Numbered from the stretch's first letter, positions 14,777 through 24,408 are shown. The stretch is 64,000 bases of DNA from an uncultured Victivallis sp. (GCF_944391105.1 NZ_CALXSK010000003.1:62001-126000), one strand, 5' to 3'. Program-made: numbers and translations. Notes: a model not told the origin generated them from the letters alone.

Positions 14777-17239
14777 TCAGAAGAGCGGCATGACCGCTTC
14801 TCCCGGAACCCAGCCGTCCTGCCCGTCGGCGCTGATCCGGACGAATTCTCCGTTTCGGTCGAGAATTCGCGCATCACTGCCGCCGGGAACGGTCGCAATT
14901 ATGCTGCCGCTCGATTTGCCGGGGAGCGACCGCAGTTCGACCGTTTCGCCGAGCACGATCGCACGGTCCGGATGGTAACTCCCGTTCAGCTGAAAGTGAA
15001 TCGCCACTGCCGAGAGGATCACCACCGCCGCCGCTGCCGCCAGCGTGATCCGCACCAGCGGGGTCGGAATCATGCGCCGGAGTGCCGCGACAAGCATCAG
15101 CACTGCCAGAGCGACCGCACCCGCGAGCAGATAGTGATCCGGCCGCAGAAAATCGCGGCAGTGCACGAGCCGGGACTCCTTTCCCTGAGAAAGTTTCAAC
15201 TGATCGTCGACCAGCTGGAGATCCTCCGCAATGACCGGGTCGCGCGGCGCGAGCCGGTGGGCGCGTTCAAAATATCCCTTCGCCAGCGGCAGCTCGCCGA
15301 GCCGGTAAGCCGCTTCCCCGAGGTTGTAGAGAACATGCGGGGAGGGGGCCCGGTCGTTCAGAACCTTGCGATACTCTTCCAGCGCGGTCCCGTAGTTGCC
15401 CGCGGCGAACGCCTCTCCGCCCCGCGTGAACGGGTCGGCTCCCGCGGCAGGAAGCGCGAAAACGGCCAGAAGCAGCAGAAGCGCGTACTTTTTCAGTCCC
15501 TTGATGAGCAGTTCGACGTTCGCCCGGCTGAACAGCGCTTCCCGGGCGGCGGCGGGCATGAATTCCGACGCGGTCTCATCTTCGAGGAATTTCCGCAATT
15601 CCGGATCTTCGACCCGGGCGGCGATTTCTCCGGGTGTCGCGCCCGGCGGCAGACGCAGCGCCTCCGCCAGCAGCGGGTGAACCCCGGTGGTCATGAGATG
15701 CCGGAATTCCTCTTCAGTGCGGGCCGCCTTGAGTCCGGCAATGAGTTTTGGGGTCTCCTTCTTCAGAAGCCGTGCGCGACGGAACTCCGGATCGTGAGCC
15801 GCCCGGTGCCGCCGCCGTGCTGCAAGCTCGATGACGAGCGCAACGAGTCCTGCAACGACCACGATTCCTGCCGCAGCCGGAATCGCGTTGCGCATGAGCG
15901 GCAGCCGCACTCCGCTGCCCGGATCGGTCCGGTGCGTGTGCCGGACGGGGGAGGGGCGCCCGGAGCTTTGCGACGTTCCGGGCGCGGCGGACGTCTCCGC
16001 CGCGGAATCGTTTCCTCCCGCCGTGTAGCCCGGCGTGAGCGGCAGTTCGCTCTTTTCTACCGTCAGCTTGAGATCGAGATCATGCACGGCATATTTTCCG
16101 GTCGCGGTGTCGAAGGTTGCGAACCGGAGACTCTTTTGAAACTCTCCGGTCTTGAGCGGGACGACCGCGTAACGGATGCGGATCTCATCCTCTCCCTTCT
16201 GCACTTCGGCCGGGAATACGCGCATGTTGTCAAACGCGAGTTTCGGCGCGATGAGCGTATCGGCGGTGCCTCGGCCTTCGAGTTTCAGATAGAAGGTCAG
16301 CGCTTCGCCCATCTTCGCGAGGTTGCGGTCGAATCCGCCGGTAAGTTTCCACTCGCCCACAAGTCCGAGGTTGATGCTTCCGGCCGGCGCGGGAGGAAGC
16401 GGTTTCACTTCGAACGGTTCCGGAGCGGAGATCGCCAGCGTGTACGGTTTATAGTTGAAGTCGTCGAACATGAAACCGAATCCGAACGGAGTGCGTTCCT
16501 CCTCTCCGGGCATGACGATGTTCAGCGTCAGCGACGCCCCCGGCTCGATCCGTCCGGCTTTGAGCGGACGCAGTTCCGTGTTGAACTCGAATTTCAGGCA
16601 GCGGCGGCCGTCGTGAACCGTAGGCCGCACCGAAGGCTCCTCGAAGTTGGCCGTGCGTCCGTCGGACCAGGTGTAGCTGCGCGAGATCAGGTCGTCGATT
16701 CCCGAGAGTTCCGGCAGCTGGACGAGACGCGGCCGCAGTGACTCAAGCGCATAAACCGTGATCCGCACCGGAATCGCCTCGCCGACGTAATAGCTTCGGC
16801 GGCCGCCCGGAATCGAAAATTCTCCTGTGATCGCATCCTTGAATGAAACACGTTCGCCGCGGTCATTGCCGACTTTCATCTCCGAAAGCGGAACGACTTC
16901 CACTTCAAGCTGTTTCGTCATGACCTCCTCGCCGTCGACCTTCACCGGAAACGCGGGGATGACGAGCTTCCCCGCCGCCGTCCCGACAATGCCGATGCCG
17001 ATGCTGCGGCTTGCCCGGCCGTTGATGACGCGGGTGCTGTTCTGGCGCATGTTGGTCAGCCAGCGACCGTTTTTGAGCGGCGGAAGCTGGATCTGATTTT
17101 CCAGGTTCCCGTCGACTTCCAGGAAGAAGTAGAACGGTTCGTTCTCCGGAACGGAATCCCGGTCGACCGACACTTCGATTCCGGCGGCCATCGCGAGAGC
17201 CGCCGCAAAAAACATGATTGTAATGATGAACTGTTTCAC
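14777..17239 (-). CDS. BatD-BatE fusion protein
   Basis: An 820-aa membrane/periplasmic protein. A signal peptide (KQFIITIMFFAAALAMAAG) is followed by BatD-type beta domains (to about residue 420) with VDRDSVPENEPFYF and GRRSYYVGEAIPVRITVYAL. Then comes a low-complexity Ser/Pro stretch, a membrane helix (AGIVVVAGLVALVIEL) and a cytoplasmic helical segment. A second hydrophobic segment precedes TPR-like repeats (GNYGTALEEYRKVL, LAKGYFERAHRLAP) and two more helices. A C-terminal SH3-type domain ends DGQDGWVPGEAV. The TPR-SH3 half corresponds to BatE, so two genes appear fused. I start at the GTG 1 nt after the upstream stop, which heads the signal peptide. Confidence 0.82.
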   Translation of the reverse strand: MKQFIITIMFFAAALAMAAGIEVSVDRDSVPENEPFYFFLEVDGNLENQIQLPPLKNGRWLTNMRQNSTRVINGRASRSIGIGIVGTAAGKLVIPAFPVKVDGEEVMTKQLEVEVVPLSEMKVGNDRGERVSFKDAITGEFSIPGGRRSYYVGEAIPVRITVYALESLRPRLVQLPELSGIDDLISRSYTWSDGRTANFEEPSVRPTVHDGRRCLKFEFNTELRPLKAGRIEPGASLTLNIVMPGEEERTPFGFGFMFDDFNYKPYTLAISAPEPFEVKPLPPAPAGSINLGLVGEWKLTGGFDRNLAKMGEALTFYLKLEGRGTADTLIAPKLAFDNMRVFPAEVQKGEDEIRIRYAVVPLKTGEFQKSLRFATFDTATGKYAVHDLDLKLTVEKSELPLTPGYTAGGNDSAAETSAAPGTSQSSGRPSPVRHTHRTDPGSGVRLPLMRNAIPAAAGIVVVAGLVALVIELAARRRHRAAHDPEFRRARLLKKETPKLIAGLKAARTEEEFRHLMTTGVHPLLAEALRLPPGATPGEIAARVEDPELRKFLEDETASEFMPAAAREALFSRANVELLIKGLKKYALLLLLAVFALPAAGADPFTRGGEAFAAGNYGTALEEYRKVLNDRAPSPHVLYNLGEAAYRLGELPLAKGYFERAHRLAPRDPVIAEDLQLVDDQLKLSQGKESRLVHCRDFLRPDHYLLAGAVALAVLMLVAALRRMIPTPLVRITLAAAAAVVILSAVAIHFQLNGSYHPDRAIVLGETVELRSLPGKSSGSIIATVPGGSDARILDRNGEFVRISADGQDGWVPGEAVMPLF

Positions 17240-17240
17240 G

Positions 17241-19577
17241 TTACCAATCCTTTTCCACTTTGCGTTCTCTGTACGAGGGGCGAACCCGGTCGCGCAGTGT
17301 TTTTTCTTCATCCTGCATCATCTGCAGCAGCTGCTCGGCGGTCTCCTCGGAGAGTTGACCCTCTTTTTCTTCGTCCCCGGCTTTGCCGGTTTCGGAGTTT
17401 TCCTCCGCAGCTTCAGCCTCGGACTTCTGCTTTTCCGACTGCTCCTGATCATCCGACTTCTGTTCGGCGTTCTGCTGCCTGGTGGAGTCGGAACTCTTTT
17501 GGCCGTCGTCCTGATTCTTCTCCTCGCCGGATTGCGGCTGCTGTTTATCTTCTTCGCCGTTTTCGCCATTATCGCCTGGGGAGGCGAGGGCGCGAGCCGC
17601 TTCGTCGAGGTGTTTCTGCGCCTCGTCGCTCTGATTCTCCCGACGCTTCTGCGCGGCTTTTTCCAGCTCCTGCCGGGCGCGTTCGGCCTGTTCGCTCATC
17701 TGTTTCTGATTCAGTTCATCGGCTTGCTGTTTCAGCTGCTCGGCTTCGCGCTTCGCCTGTTCGATGGCACGATCCGTGTCCTGCTGATTCTGCTGATTTT
17801 GCTGATTCTGCTGATTCTGCTGATTTTGCTGACTCTGCTGATCCTGCTGACTCTGCTGATTCTGCTGACTCTGCTGATTCTGCTGATTCTGCTGATTCTG
17901 CTGATTTTGCTGATTCTGCTGATTTTGCTGATTTTGCTGACTCTGCTGATTCTGCTGATTTTGCTGACTCTGCTGATTCTGCTGATTTTGCTGACTCTGC
18001 TGATTCTGCTGATTCTGCTGATTCTGCTGACTCTGCTGACTCTGCTGACTCTGCTGACTCTGCTGACTCTGCTGATTCTGCTGATTCTGCTGATTCTGCT
18101 GATTCTGCTGTTGGGCCTGCCGGGTCTGCTGCTGCGCCTTTTTCTGTTGTTCCTTGAGTTCCTCAATCTTTTTCTTTAAGATTTCTGCCCGGCGGCGATC
18201 TGTCGCGAGACGGGAGAGATGGTTCGGCATATCCCCGGATGCGCTGAGGCTCTGCCGGTAAAGCTCTTCCGTCTTTTCGATCCGCCCGAGCGTTTCATCG
18301 AGCATCTTCAGCGCGGGATCGAGCTGCTGCGCCTGCACCGACTCCACCGCTTTCTTCAGATTTTCCTCCGCACTTTTGTGAGCCGCAATACCGAGGTTGA
18401 ACAGCGACCGGGCTCGAACCTCTTCGTCGCCGACCCCTTCGCGGATCGCCTGCTCGTAAAGTCCGGCAGCCTCCTCCTCGCCAGCAAGCTGTTTTTCACG
18501 TGCCTGGTTGTAAAGCTCCGCCGGAGTTGCCCCGGTTGCACAGAACGGCAACAGCACCGCCAGCGGCAGAACCGCGCGCCAATGGAACGGACGCTCCCCG
18601 AGCAGCAGATAAATGGCAAACAACACCACCGCCGCCGCAAGCAGAAACGGGAAGTCATCATACGGAATCATCCGGTCGACCGCTTCCTGCTGCGCTTTGC
18701 CGAGCTGATCGATCCGTGCTTCCAGCTGGGAAATCCCGGGATCGGTGACCGTGCTGCGCAGATACATCCCGCCGGTCTCTCTTGCAAACTCCTTGAGCTT
18801 TTCCTCGTTGAGGCGGCTTGTGGCAAGTTCGCCGTCGCTCGTGCGTTTGAAGCCGCCGTTCTCATCCGGCACCGGCGCCGCAATGCGCGGATCCCCGAGA
18901 CCGACCACGAAGAGCGGAATATTGCGAGCCTTGAGTTCCGCGATCGCAGCACTGCTGTTGCCGGAGAGTTCATCGCCGTCGGTAACGAGCAGCACCGCCC
19001 GGTTTCCCGCCGCCGCCTCGAATGCGTCAAGCGCGATCTTGATCGGCCGCTCCAAATCGGTTCCGCCGACCGGAATGCTCTCCGGCCCGAGCTCATCGAT
19101 GTATTGCAGAAGTGTCGTCTTGTCCGACGTGAGCGGACATGCGAGAAACGCCCGCCCGGCGAACGCCACGAATCCGAACCGATCCGAACCGGTTCCCTCC
19201 ACAAGTTCCCGGAGCAGATATTTCGCGTGTTCGAGCCGTGACGGTGCGACATCGGTCGCCCACATGCTCTTGGATACGTCGAACAGCACAAGAATGTCCC
19301 TGCCGAATCCCTGCTGGGAAATCACCCGGTAGGAACGATAGGGACGCGCCGCCGCCCCGACCAGAAGCAGCATCACGCCGACGAGCAGCGCAAAGCGGAT
19401 TCTCCGTTTGGCGGGCGAATATTGCACGGCCGCCGGGTCCGATGCGGATTGTCCCAGCAGCAAGGTGAGCATTTTTTTCCGTTTCGAAGCCGCATAGAGC
19501 CCCGCTCCGGCAAAGAGCAAAAGCAGTGGCAATGCGAGCCACAGCAGTTGCGGATATACAAAATTCATAAAATTCAT
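17241..19577 (-). CDS. BatA/BatB-BatC fusion: VWA domain, TPR, Gln/Asn-rich tract
   Basis: The 778-aa protein starts with two membrane helices (to about residue 85) and a von Willebrand A domain. Its MIDAS motif is DVSKSMWATD, with GGTDLERPI and VTDGDELSG further on. A third helix near 310-330 ends the BatA/B unit. A TPR-like region follows (LFNLGIAAHKSAEENLKKAV), then a 110-residue Gln/Asn/Ser repeat and an acidic Glu/Gln/Lys-rich tail, as in BatC. Bat proteins work with MoxR and DUF58 proteins in envelope stress or aerotolerance; neither partner is in this window. Two ATGs (19577 and 19568) fit the AAAGGAGGGG site poorly and about equally well. Confidence 0.85.
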   Translation of the reverse strand: MNFMNFVYPQLLWLALPLLLLFAGAGLYAASKRKKMLTLLLGQSASDPAAVQYSPAKRRIRFALLVGVMLLLVGAAARPYRSYRVISQQGFGRDILVLFDVSKSMWATDVAPSRLEHAKYLLRELVEGTGSDRFGFVAFAGRAFLACPLTSDKTTLLQYIDELGPESIPVGGTDLERPIKIALDAFEAAAGNRAVLLVTDGDELSGNSSAAIAELKARNIPLFVVGLGDPRIAAPVPDENGGFKRTSDGELATSRLNEEKLKEFARETGGMYLRSTVTDPGISQLEARIDQLGKAQQEAVDRMIPYDDFPFLLAAAVVLFAIYLLLGERPFHWRAVLPLAVLLPFCATGATPAELYNQAREKQLAGEEEAAGLYEQAIREGVGDEEVRARSLFNLGIAAHKSAEENLKKAVESVQAQQLDPALKMLDETLGRIEKTEELYRQSLSASGDMPNHLSRLATDRRRAEILKKKIEELKEQQKKAQQQTRQAQQQNQQNQQNQQNQQSQQSQQSQQSQQSQQNQQNQQNQQSQQNQQNQQSQQNQQNQQSQQNQQNQQNQQNQQNQQNQQNQQSQQNQQSQQDQQSQQNQQNQQNQQNQQNQQDTDRAIEQAKREAEQLKQQADELNQKQMSEQAERARQELEKAAQKRRENQSDEAQKHLDEAARALASPGDNGENGEEDKQQPQSGEEKNQDDGQKSSDSTRQQNAEQKSDDQEQSEKQKSEAEAAEENSETGKAGDEEKEGQLSEETAEQLLQMMQDEEKTLRDRVRPSYRERKVEKDW
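17781..18111. repeat. 9-bp simple-sequence repeat in the bat gene
   Basis: About 37 units of a CTGCTGATT-like 9-mer (variants CTGATTTTG and CTGACTCTG) fill 330 bp. Read on the minus strand they encode the Gln-Gln-Asn/Ser tract. Because the repeat has no stops, long Leu/Ile-rich and Ser/Ala/Asp-rich frames appear on the plus strand as artefacts. Copy number is likely to vary between strains and to be hard to assemble from short reads. Confidence 0.9.
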
Positions 19578-19597
19578 CCCCTCCTTTAATTATCAGG

Positions 19598-19625
19598 AAT
19601 ATAATAGTTTCTCCCGAATAATCAA
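19598..19625 (-). promoter_or_regulatory. Probable promoter of the bat genes
   Basis: Minus-strand TTGATT (19625-19620), a 16-bp spacer and TATATT (19603-19598), about 20 nt before the first possible start codon of the BatA/B-C gene. Confidence 0.6.
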
Positions 19626-19735
19626 GGGGGGAACGAAAGGAAATCTCGCAGAAAAAATATCCGCGAATCCCTGTTATCATATTTGAGGCGCAGAGGGAAT
19701 CTCCGCACGGGAGAAACCCTCCGGCCGGCTGCCCG

Positions 19736-22297
19736 TCAGGGCGTAACGACGATGTTGTCAAGAATCTGGCTCTGATTCCCGCGCAGATAAATCCGGTTGA
19801 ATTTCCCGAAATTCTGATCTTTTGCCGTGGCGATCACCTTCCCGTCGACCTTCAGTGTCAGCACTCCGTCGCGGAGCGTGAGCTCAAACCGGGCCGGAGT
19901 TTCGTCATCGAGCGCCGGGTGACCGGAAGGCGTGTTCGAGAGCTGTTTGCCCGTGGTGTTCCAGGCGAGCGGTTTCGCCTCGTCAAATTTCAGAATGCGC
20001 GCGAAACCCGTGCCGCCGGCCATGTCGGAGCGGACCGAATCCCAGCCGACTCCATAGCCGCGTTTCCCTTCCGCATCGGTCAGCGCGACAATGAGATAAC
20101 GCTGGAAACTCGTGTGCGACGCTTCGAACGTGAGCTTGAACCCGCCCTGCAGCGGCTTCGGTAGATCACGGTACACGAGCGAATTGCTGATCTGGAACCG
20201 GGTCGAATTCCGCTTTTCGACGTAGGGCCGCGTCTCAGGTCTGCCGCCGGAGATCTGCTTCCACTGCCCAGGCCGTGAGCAGTTGTCCGCAAGAACCGCG
20301 CCCGGAACATCGAGTTCCTCCTCGACCACCGCGTCGGAACCGAGATCGAAGAACTCGTAGTTCGGCACTGCGTAAAGAACGGGGCTTCCCCAGTTCCCGG
20401 CCGCGTCCTTGCCGCGCAGCCAGACGAAATGCGCGCCCGGCGTATTGAGCACTTCATCCGGCAGCGTCAGGCGGAAGGTCTTGATTTTACCCGCCTCGTC
20501 GAACGGTTCGCCATTCGTGACGACGCGTTCTTCCTTCACATCCCCGAGAATCGAAATCAGCCCGAGTTTCGCTCCGTCCGCCTCAAGCGTAAGCGGTTTG
20601 GCAAGGTCCATCGGGCGCGGATTCACGGCGACCGCCGTACGCCAGCCGTTCCAGATCTCCCCCGGAAAGCGGCTGTCGCGCGGGTAGGGGGTCAGGTTGA
20701 AGGTGTAGTCGAGCTGTTTGCCGCCGATCGGCTCCCGCAGCAGCACCGGCTCACGGTTCGTCGCGCGGACACTCACGGACTGCATCGGCTTTTCCGGATC
20801 GAATGCGGTCGCCACGCCGATGGCGAAGGTTTCCGGCACGCTTGCCGGTTCCGGAACCGTGAAGGTGAGACCTCCCGTACGGACGCTGGTCGCATAACCC
20901 GGTGAGAAGGTGAAAACATTCTTGAGCTGCACGCTCTTCGGCAATTCGGAACCCGGAACGAGCGTCCCGCCCGGTTTTCCGTCCGGCCCCTGCGGTGCGA
21001 GGTAGTAGACGTCGCCGTTCCAGACCACTTCGAGAGCGGTGACTTCCGACGCCGTGTCCCGCACCGTCACCGCGAGCGATCCCCCGCGATTGTGCGAACG
21101 CTGGATCTTATCCACGACCGGGCCGGCGCCGTCCCCGTAGCCGAGTTTCTCCCAGATCGTCGGATGGACCGCCTCTTTCGGCGGCGGCGGCGGAGGAACG
21201 AACTCTTTTCCGCGCAGGTGTGCAATCACCCGGCAGTAGAGGTAGGGATCTCCCGCGAATCCGTCGAAGTCCCAGCCGGGCTCGAAGTTCGCTCCTTCCT
21301 CCCAGTCGTTCCAGCTCGCCAGCATGATGAAGTCGGGATTGCTCTTGAGCGAGTGCAGAATCGTCGTTTCGAGTGTGCGGCCGTCGAGCCCGTACTGGGC
21401 GACGCCGGTCTGCCGCCACGGCTGGCTCGTGCCGTCGAACTTCGGATACTGCATGTCCGTGATCTTTTTGCCGAATTTGTGGCCGTTTGCGAAAATCACC
21501 GCGGGATCCTGCTCCTTGAACTGCCACGCGCGCGTCACTTTGTTGCGGCGGTGGTGATTCGCTCCGTCGACCATCGAGGCGATCTGCGGAATGGAACCGA
21601 ACCGCGTCACCGCGCCGAAGACCATCCAGTGAACCGGACCCGCCTCGGATTCAACTTTCCGGAACATCGCCTCGAGCGCTTCGGGTTTCACCGGCCAGCC
21701 GTAGGTCTGGAAGTAGTAGACCGGTTTGCCGTCGATGCGGTAGAATCCGGGTTTGGAGGCGTATTTCTTCAGAAAGCGGATGGCCCGCTGCGCCATGACA
21801 TCCGTGTTCTGCGCGATCGTGCCGTGGCGGAACGCGACCTCGTCCATGAAGAACACCTGGAAATTCTCCTCTTCGGCGATGTTGAGAATCCGCTCGATCA
21901 TGTCGGTAGGAGCCTCCTGAATGAAGGCGATTCCCTTGTTGTTGTCCGGATGGAGCATGACCGCGACCGAATCGAGGCCCGCGGCCTTCATGCAGCGGAT
22001 CTGCCAGCGGATGATCTCCGGATTCGCCGCGTCATAAGGGCCGACCAGCGGATAGCCGTTGCGGTTCCAGTCGAGACGCCACGGTTCGTCGTCGGAGGTC
22101 ATCGTCGAATCCATGTGCAGAAACGGAAGCTGCCGGTCCGGGTAGGGGAAGCCCCACCAGATGTGCCACTCCTGAATGTAGGTCGGTTTGTCCTTCAGAA
22201 TTCCGAAGCTCTCGGAACTGAGTTCGGGGCCGGCGGCGGAGAGCGCCAGCGTTGCGGAGGCACAGGCCGCCGCGGCCAGTTTGGTCAATGGAATCAT
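19736..22297 (-). CDS. Secreted glycosidase-like protein (GH71/GH99-type barrel)
   Basis: 853 aa with a Sec signal peptide (KLAAAACASATLALSAAG). The N-terminal half (about residues 35-380) looks like the TIM-barrel shared by GH71/GH99 enzymes and related wall-polysaccharide proteins: YIQEWHIWWGFPYPD, LDSVAVMLHPDNN, NFQVFFMDEVAF, the strand KPVYYFQTYG, and SWNDWEEGANFEPGWDFDG, which is the family's conserved WN-W-EG loop. Beta domains follow, and the C-terminal 170 residues resemble a concanavalin-like fold (LTFEASHTSFQRYLIVAL, FELTLRDGVLTLKVDG). It probably cleaves an alpha-linked polysaccharide outside the cytoplasm. It lies 36 nt after the regulator gene, in the same direction. Confidence 0.72.
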   Translation of the reverse strand: MIPLTKLAAAACASATLALSAAGPELSSESFGILKDKPTYIQEWHIWWGFPYPDRQLPFLHMDSTMTSDDEPWRLDWNRNGYPLVGPYDAANPEIIRWQIRCMKAAGLDSVAVMLHPDNNKGIAFIQEAPTDMIERILNIAEEENFQVFFMDEVAFRHGTIAQNTDVMAQRAIRFLKKYASKPGFYRIDGKPVYYFQTYGWPVKPEALEAMFRKVESEAGPVHWMVFGAVTRFGSIPQIASMVDGANHHRRNKVTRAWQFKEQDPAVIFANGHKFGKKITDMQYPKFDGTSQPWRQTGVAQYGLDGRTLETTILHSLKSNPDFIMLASWNDWEEGANFEPGWDFDGFAGDPYLYCRVIAHLRGKEFVPPPPPPKEAVHPTIWEKLGYGDGAGPVVDKIQRSHNRGGSLAVTVRDTASEVTALEVVWNGDVYYLAPQGPDGKPGGTLVPGSELPKSVQLKNVFTFSPGYATSVRTGGLTFTVPEPASVPETFAIGVATAFDPEKPMQSVSVRATNREPVLLREPIGGKQLDYTFNLTPYPRDSRFPGEIWNGWRTAVAVNPRPMDLAKPLTLEADGAKLGLISILGDVKEERVVTNGEPFDEAGKIKTFRLTLPDEVLNTPGAHFVWLRGKDAAGNWGSPVLYAVPNYEFFDLGSDAVVEEELDVPGAVLADNCSRPGQWKQISGGRPETRPYVEKRNSTRFQISNSLVYRDLPKPLQGGFKLTFEASHTSFQRYLIVALTDAEGKRGYGVGWDSVRSDMAGGTGFARILKFDEAKPLAWNTTGKQLSNTPSGHPALDDETPARFELTLRDGVLTLKVDGKVIATAKDQNFGKFNRIYLRGNQSQILDNIVVTP

Positions 22298-22333
22298 CGT
22301 TGGTTGCTCCTTGGGTGATGAGCCGGAATGGCT

Positions 22334-23443
22334 TTATTCGTTTTTCAAATCGCGGATGCTCTCCCGCTCATTGAATTCCACATCGATAATCAATTCTCGC
22401 GAATGAAACTTTTCACGGTGCAGAATCAGGTCGAGCGCCGTGCGGCTGATTTTTTCTTCCGGAACGGTGACGTTCGACAAACTCGGAAACGTGAACTCCT
22501 CGATGCCCGCGTAACTCAATGCCGTGACGATGCTCACGTCCCCCGGGCAGCTGCGGCCGCTTTCGGCGATCGCGCGCAACGCCCCGATCGCACCCGGGAT
22601 CGTATCGACCACCAGGCCGGTTACGTCCGGAGCGAGTTCGAGCACCTCGCGGGTCTGGATGCATCCGCATTTCATCGGATCCTGCCAGAATTCGATCGAG
22701 CTGGTCGGCAGAACGACGTCGCGCCAGCGCAGACGGTACTCCCGGATCGCCTCTTTCATGCCGCGGACGCTCTCCTGCTGGGCGATGGAGTGCGGTTCGT
22801 TCGGGATGAAGCCGATCCTGGTATGTCCCGCCTTCAGCAACGCCGACATTTTCAGGTAGCCGGACTGGAAGTGATTGCTGCCGATTGAGCAGATGTTCCG
22901 GTAGATCGAAATCCGGTCGAGTTCGCCGATGATGACGACCGGAACGCCGATTTCATCGAGCCGTCTGAGCACCGGTTTCGGAGTCGGCAGCCCGGCGTTC
23001 AGAATCACTCCGAGCAGATTCCGGCAGTTGCCGGCCAGCTCGAACAGCGAATCGAAATCCGACTCCGGATGGATCTTCAGATTCACCACCTGCAGATTCG
23101 AGTGCATCGCCCCGATTTCGAGTTTGTTCTGCTTCTCCCAGAGCGGATAGGAAAAATAATCCGGCGAAGCGATCAGCACTTCGCCCCGTGATCGGATCGA
23201 CACCCGTGCTGAGGTCGTTTCGCTGTCGTGCGGCATGATGAAGGTTCCGCTGCCGACCCGGCGCGAGAGATACCCTTCCTTCACGAGTTCCTCCAGCACC
23301 CGGGTCATGGTTGAGCGGCTGACCCCGAACTCCTCGGCGAGTCGCCGCTCCGGAGCGAGGCGGGTTCCGACCGCCTGACTCCGGATGTTCTCCAGCAGCG
23401 CCTCTTTGACCTGGCTGCGCGGTGTGAGTGGTGTCGCAATCAT
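22334..23443 (-). CDS. GntR-headed, LacI-type sugar-responsive regulator
   Basis: A 369-aa transcription factor. The N-terminal winged helix of GntR type shows QVKEALLENIRSQ, APERRLAEEFGVSRSTMTRV and EEGYLSRR-like residues ending in GSGTFIMPH. From about residue 85 there is a periplasmic-binding-protein-like ligand domain as in LacI (VVIIGELDRI, GYLKMSALLKAGHTRIGFI, then VSIVTALSYAGIEEF). This hybrid binds DNA near glycan genes and responds to a sugar. I chose the ATG 17 nt after the pseudopilin stop; an earlier in-frame start would overlap that gene. It probably controls the adjoining pseudopilin and glycosidase genes. Confidence 0.85.
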   Translation of the reverse strand: MIATPLTPRSQVKEALLENIRSQAVGTRLAPERRLAEEFGVSRSTMTRVLEELVKEGYLSRRVGSGTFIMPHDSETTSARVSIRSRGEVLIASPDYFSYPLWEKQNKLEIGAMHSNLQVVNLKIHPESDFDSLFELAGNCRNLLGVILNAGLPTPKPVLRRLDEIGVPVVIIGELDRISIYRNICSIGSNHFQSGYLKMSALLKAGHTRIGFIPNEPHSIAQQESVRGMKEAIREYRLRWRDVVLPTSSIEFWQDPMKCGCIQTREVLELAPDVTGLVVDTIPGAIGALRAIAESGRSCPGDVSIVTALSYAGIEEFTFPSLSNVTVPEEKISRTALDLILHREKFHSRELIIDVEFNERESIRDLKNE

Positions 23444-23460
23444 GGATGAAACTCTCTGAA

Positions 23461-24219
23461 CTAGGGCCCGACCCAGAGCCGGATCGTTGTCGTATATGGA
23501 TCCACGCATCCAAGGAAGGTCCCATTGAAGCCGCTGCGGGAGAACTCCGCATGACCGTCGTAAAGAAGCACGCCCGCTTTTCCGGAGTGGTTGAGACTGT
23601 AACTTTCAAAGGAGCCGTAATTCATCTGAGACCATTGGTTGGTTGTCGAATTGATCTGGACATAATTGTCGTAGGTCGTGACGAACTTCGACGGAGAGCA
23701 GTGGACGAGTTTGTCGGAGTTCTTGTCCGTATAATTGCTTCCCGGAGGCGCGACGGATTTAAACGAATTGCCCGAGACTTTCCAGAAGCCGTCCTGATTG
23801 ACATTAACCTTGTCAGAGGTATGGATGCCGCGTTTCGCATAACAACGGTATTCGTGCTCAAATTTTCCGAATGGATAGACCGAAGGGCACGCCCCAATCC
23901 AGGTCACATTTTTGCGGGTTGTGTTACAGGTCGGCAGATAACCGAGATTGCCCACACTGACCGCCCAGGAATCTGTCGTCAGTGATCCGGAAACATTCAC
24001 AGAAGGGGCAACCTTCAGTTTCGGTCCGTAGAGCCACCCCTCGTAATCCTGTCCATACTGCGCGTCGGCCGTGCCGATCTGCTTGAGATTGCTCAGGCAA
24101 TTCGCGCTCTTCGCCCGTTCACGCGCCTGGTTCAGCGCCGGCAGCAGCATCGACGCCAGAATCGCGATGATCGCTATCACAACAAGGAGCTCGATCAAGG
24201 TGAATTTCTGTTTTCTCAT
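23461..24219 (-). CDS. Type II pseudopilin-like protein (DUF1559-like)
   Basis: A 252-aa protein with a class III signal: a short basic leader, then [19 protein letters not shown] with Glu5 of the mature form present, so it should be processed by a prepilin peptidase. The following [22 protein letters not shown] is the helix seen in the H-X9-DG-type pseudopilins that are numerous in planctomycetes and Lentisphaerota. The C-terminal part holds LLYDGHAEF, matching the DGH motif of that group. Its job is unknown; export or surface display of hydrolases is a common proposal. It is first in the pseudopilin-regulator-glycosidase module. Confidence 0.88.
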   Translation of the reverse strand: MRKQKFTLIELLVVIAIIAILASMLLPALNQARERAKSANCLSNLKQIGTADAQYGQDYEGWLYGPKLKVAPSVNVSGSLTTDSWAVSVGNLGYLPTCNTTRKNVTWIGACPSVYPFGKFEHEYRCYAKRGIHTSDKVNVNQDGFWKVSGNSFKSVAPPGSNYTDKNSDKLVHCSPSKFVTTYDNYVQINSTTNQWSQMNYGSFESYSLNHSGKAGVLLYDGHAEFSRSGFNGTFLGCVDPYTTTIRLWVGP

Positions 24220-24379
24220 GTTCCCTTTCCTTCATGTTAGATAGTGCCAAAGTGCGGGTCATTTTTTATTTTTATCAAATGGCTTAATCCAATTTGATAT
24301 ATATTATGAAACATTTCCATCGCGATGTCAAGAGGGAAAATGTTTTTTTTCGGAAAAAAGAGGAAATTCACGGGGGTCG
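24220..24379. other. Divergent intergenic region
   Basis: An AT-rich stretch between the pseudopilin start (-) and the hisH promoter (+). It must hold the module A promoter, but I cannot choose one confidently. Weak candidates lie between 24240 and 24300. Confidence 0.4.
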
Positions 24380-24408
24380 TGGAAAAATTCCGGACACCGT
24401 GTTATATT
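24380..24408 (+). promoter_or_regulatory. Probable hisH operon promoter
   Basis: TGGAAA (24380-24385), a 17-bp spacer and TATATT (24403-24408). A perfect 10-bp palindrome GAATCGATTC follows at 24414-24423, in the early leader; it may be an operator or chance. Confidence 0.55.

Noticed and set aside
13970-16741. 923-codon plus-strand frame over purT and BatD
   Set aside because: Antisense shadow with Arg/His-rich composition; both minus-strand genes are well supported.
17781-18111. Short regular repeats that could suggest a CRISPR array
   Set aside because: The units are 9 bp, contiguous and in frame within a coding gene; there are no spacers.
17214-18179. Long plus-strand frames opposite the bat gene (Leu/Ile-rich and Ser/Ala/Asp-rich)
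   Set aside because: They arise because the 9-bp repeat has no stop codons in several frames. The minus-strand bat frame has the real domains.
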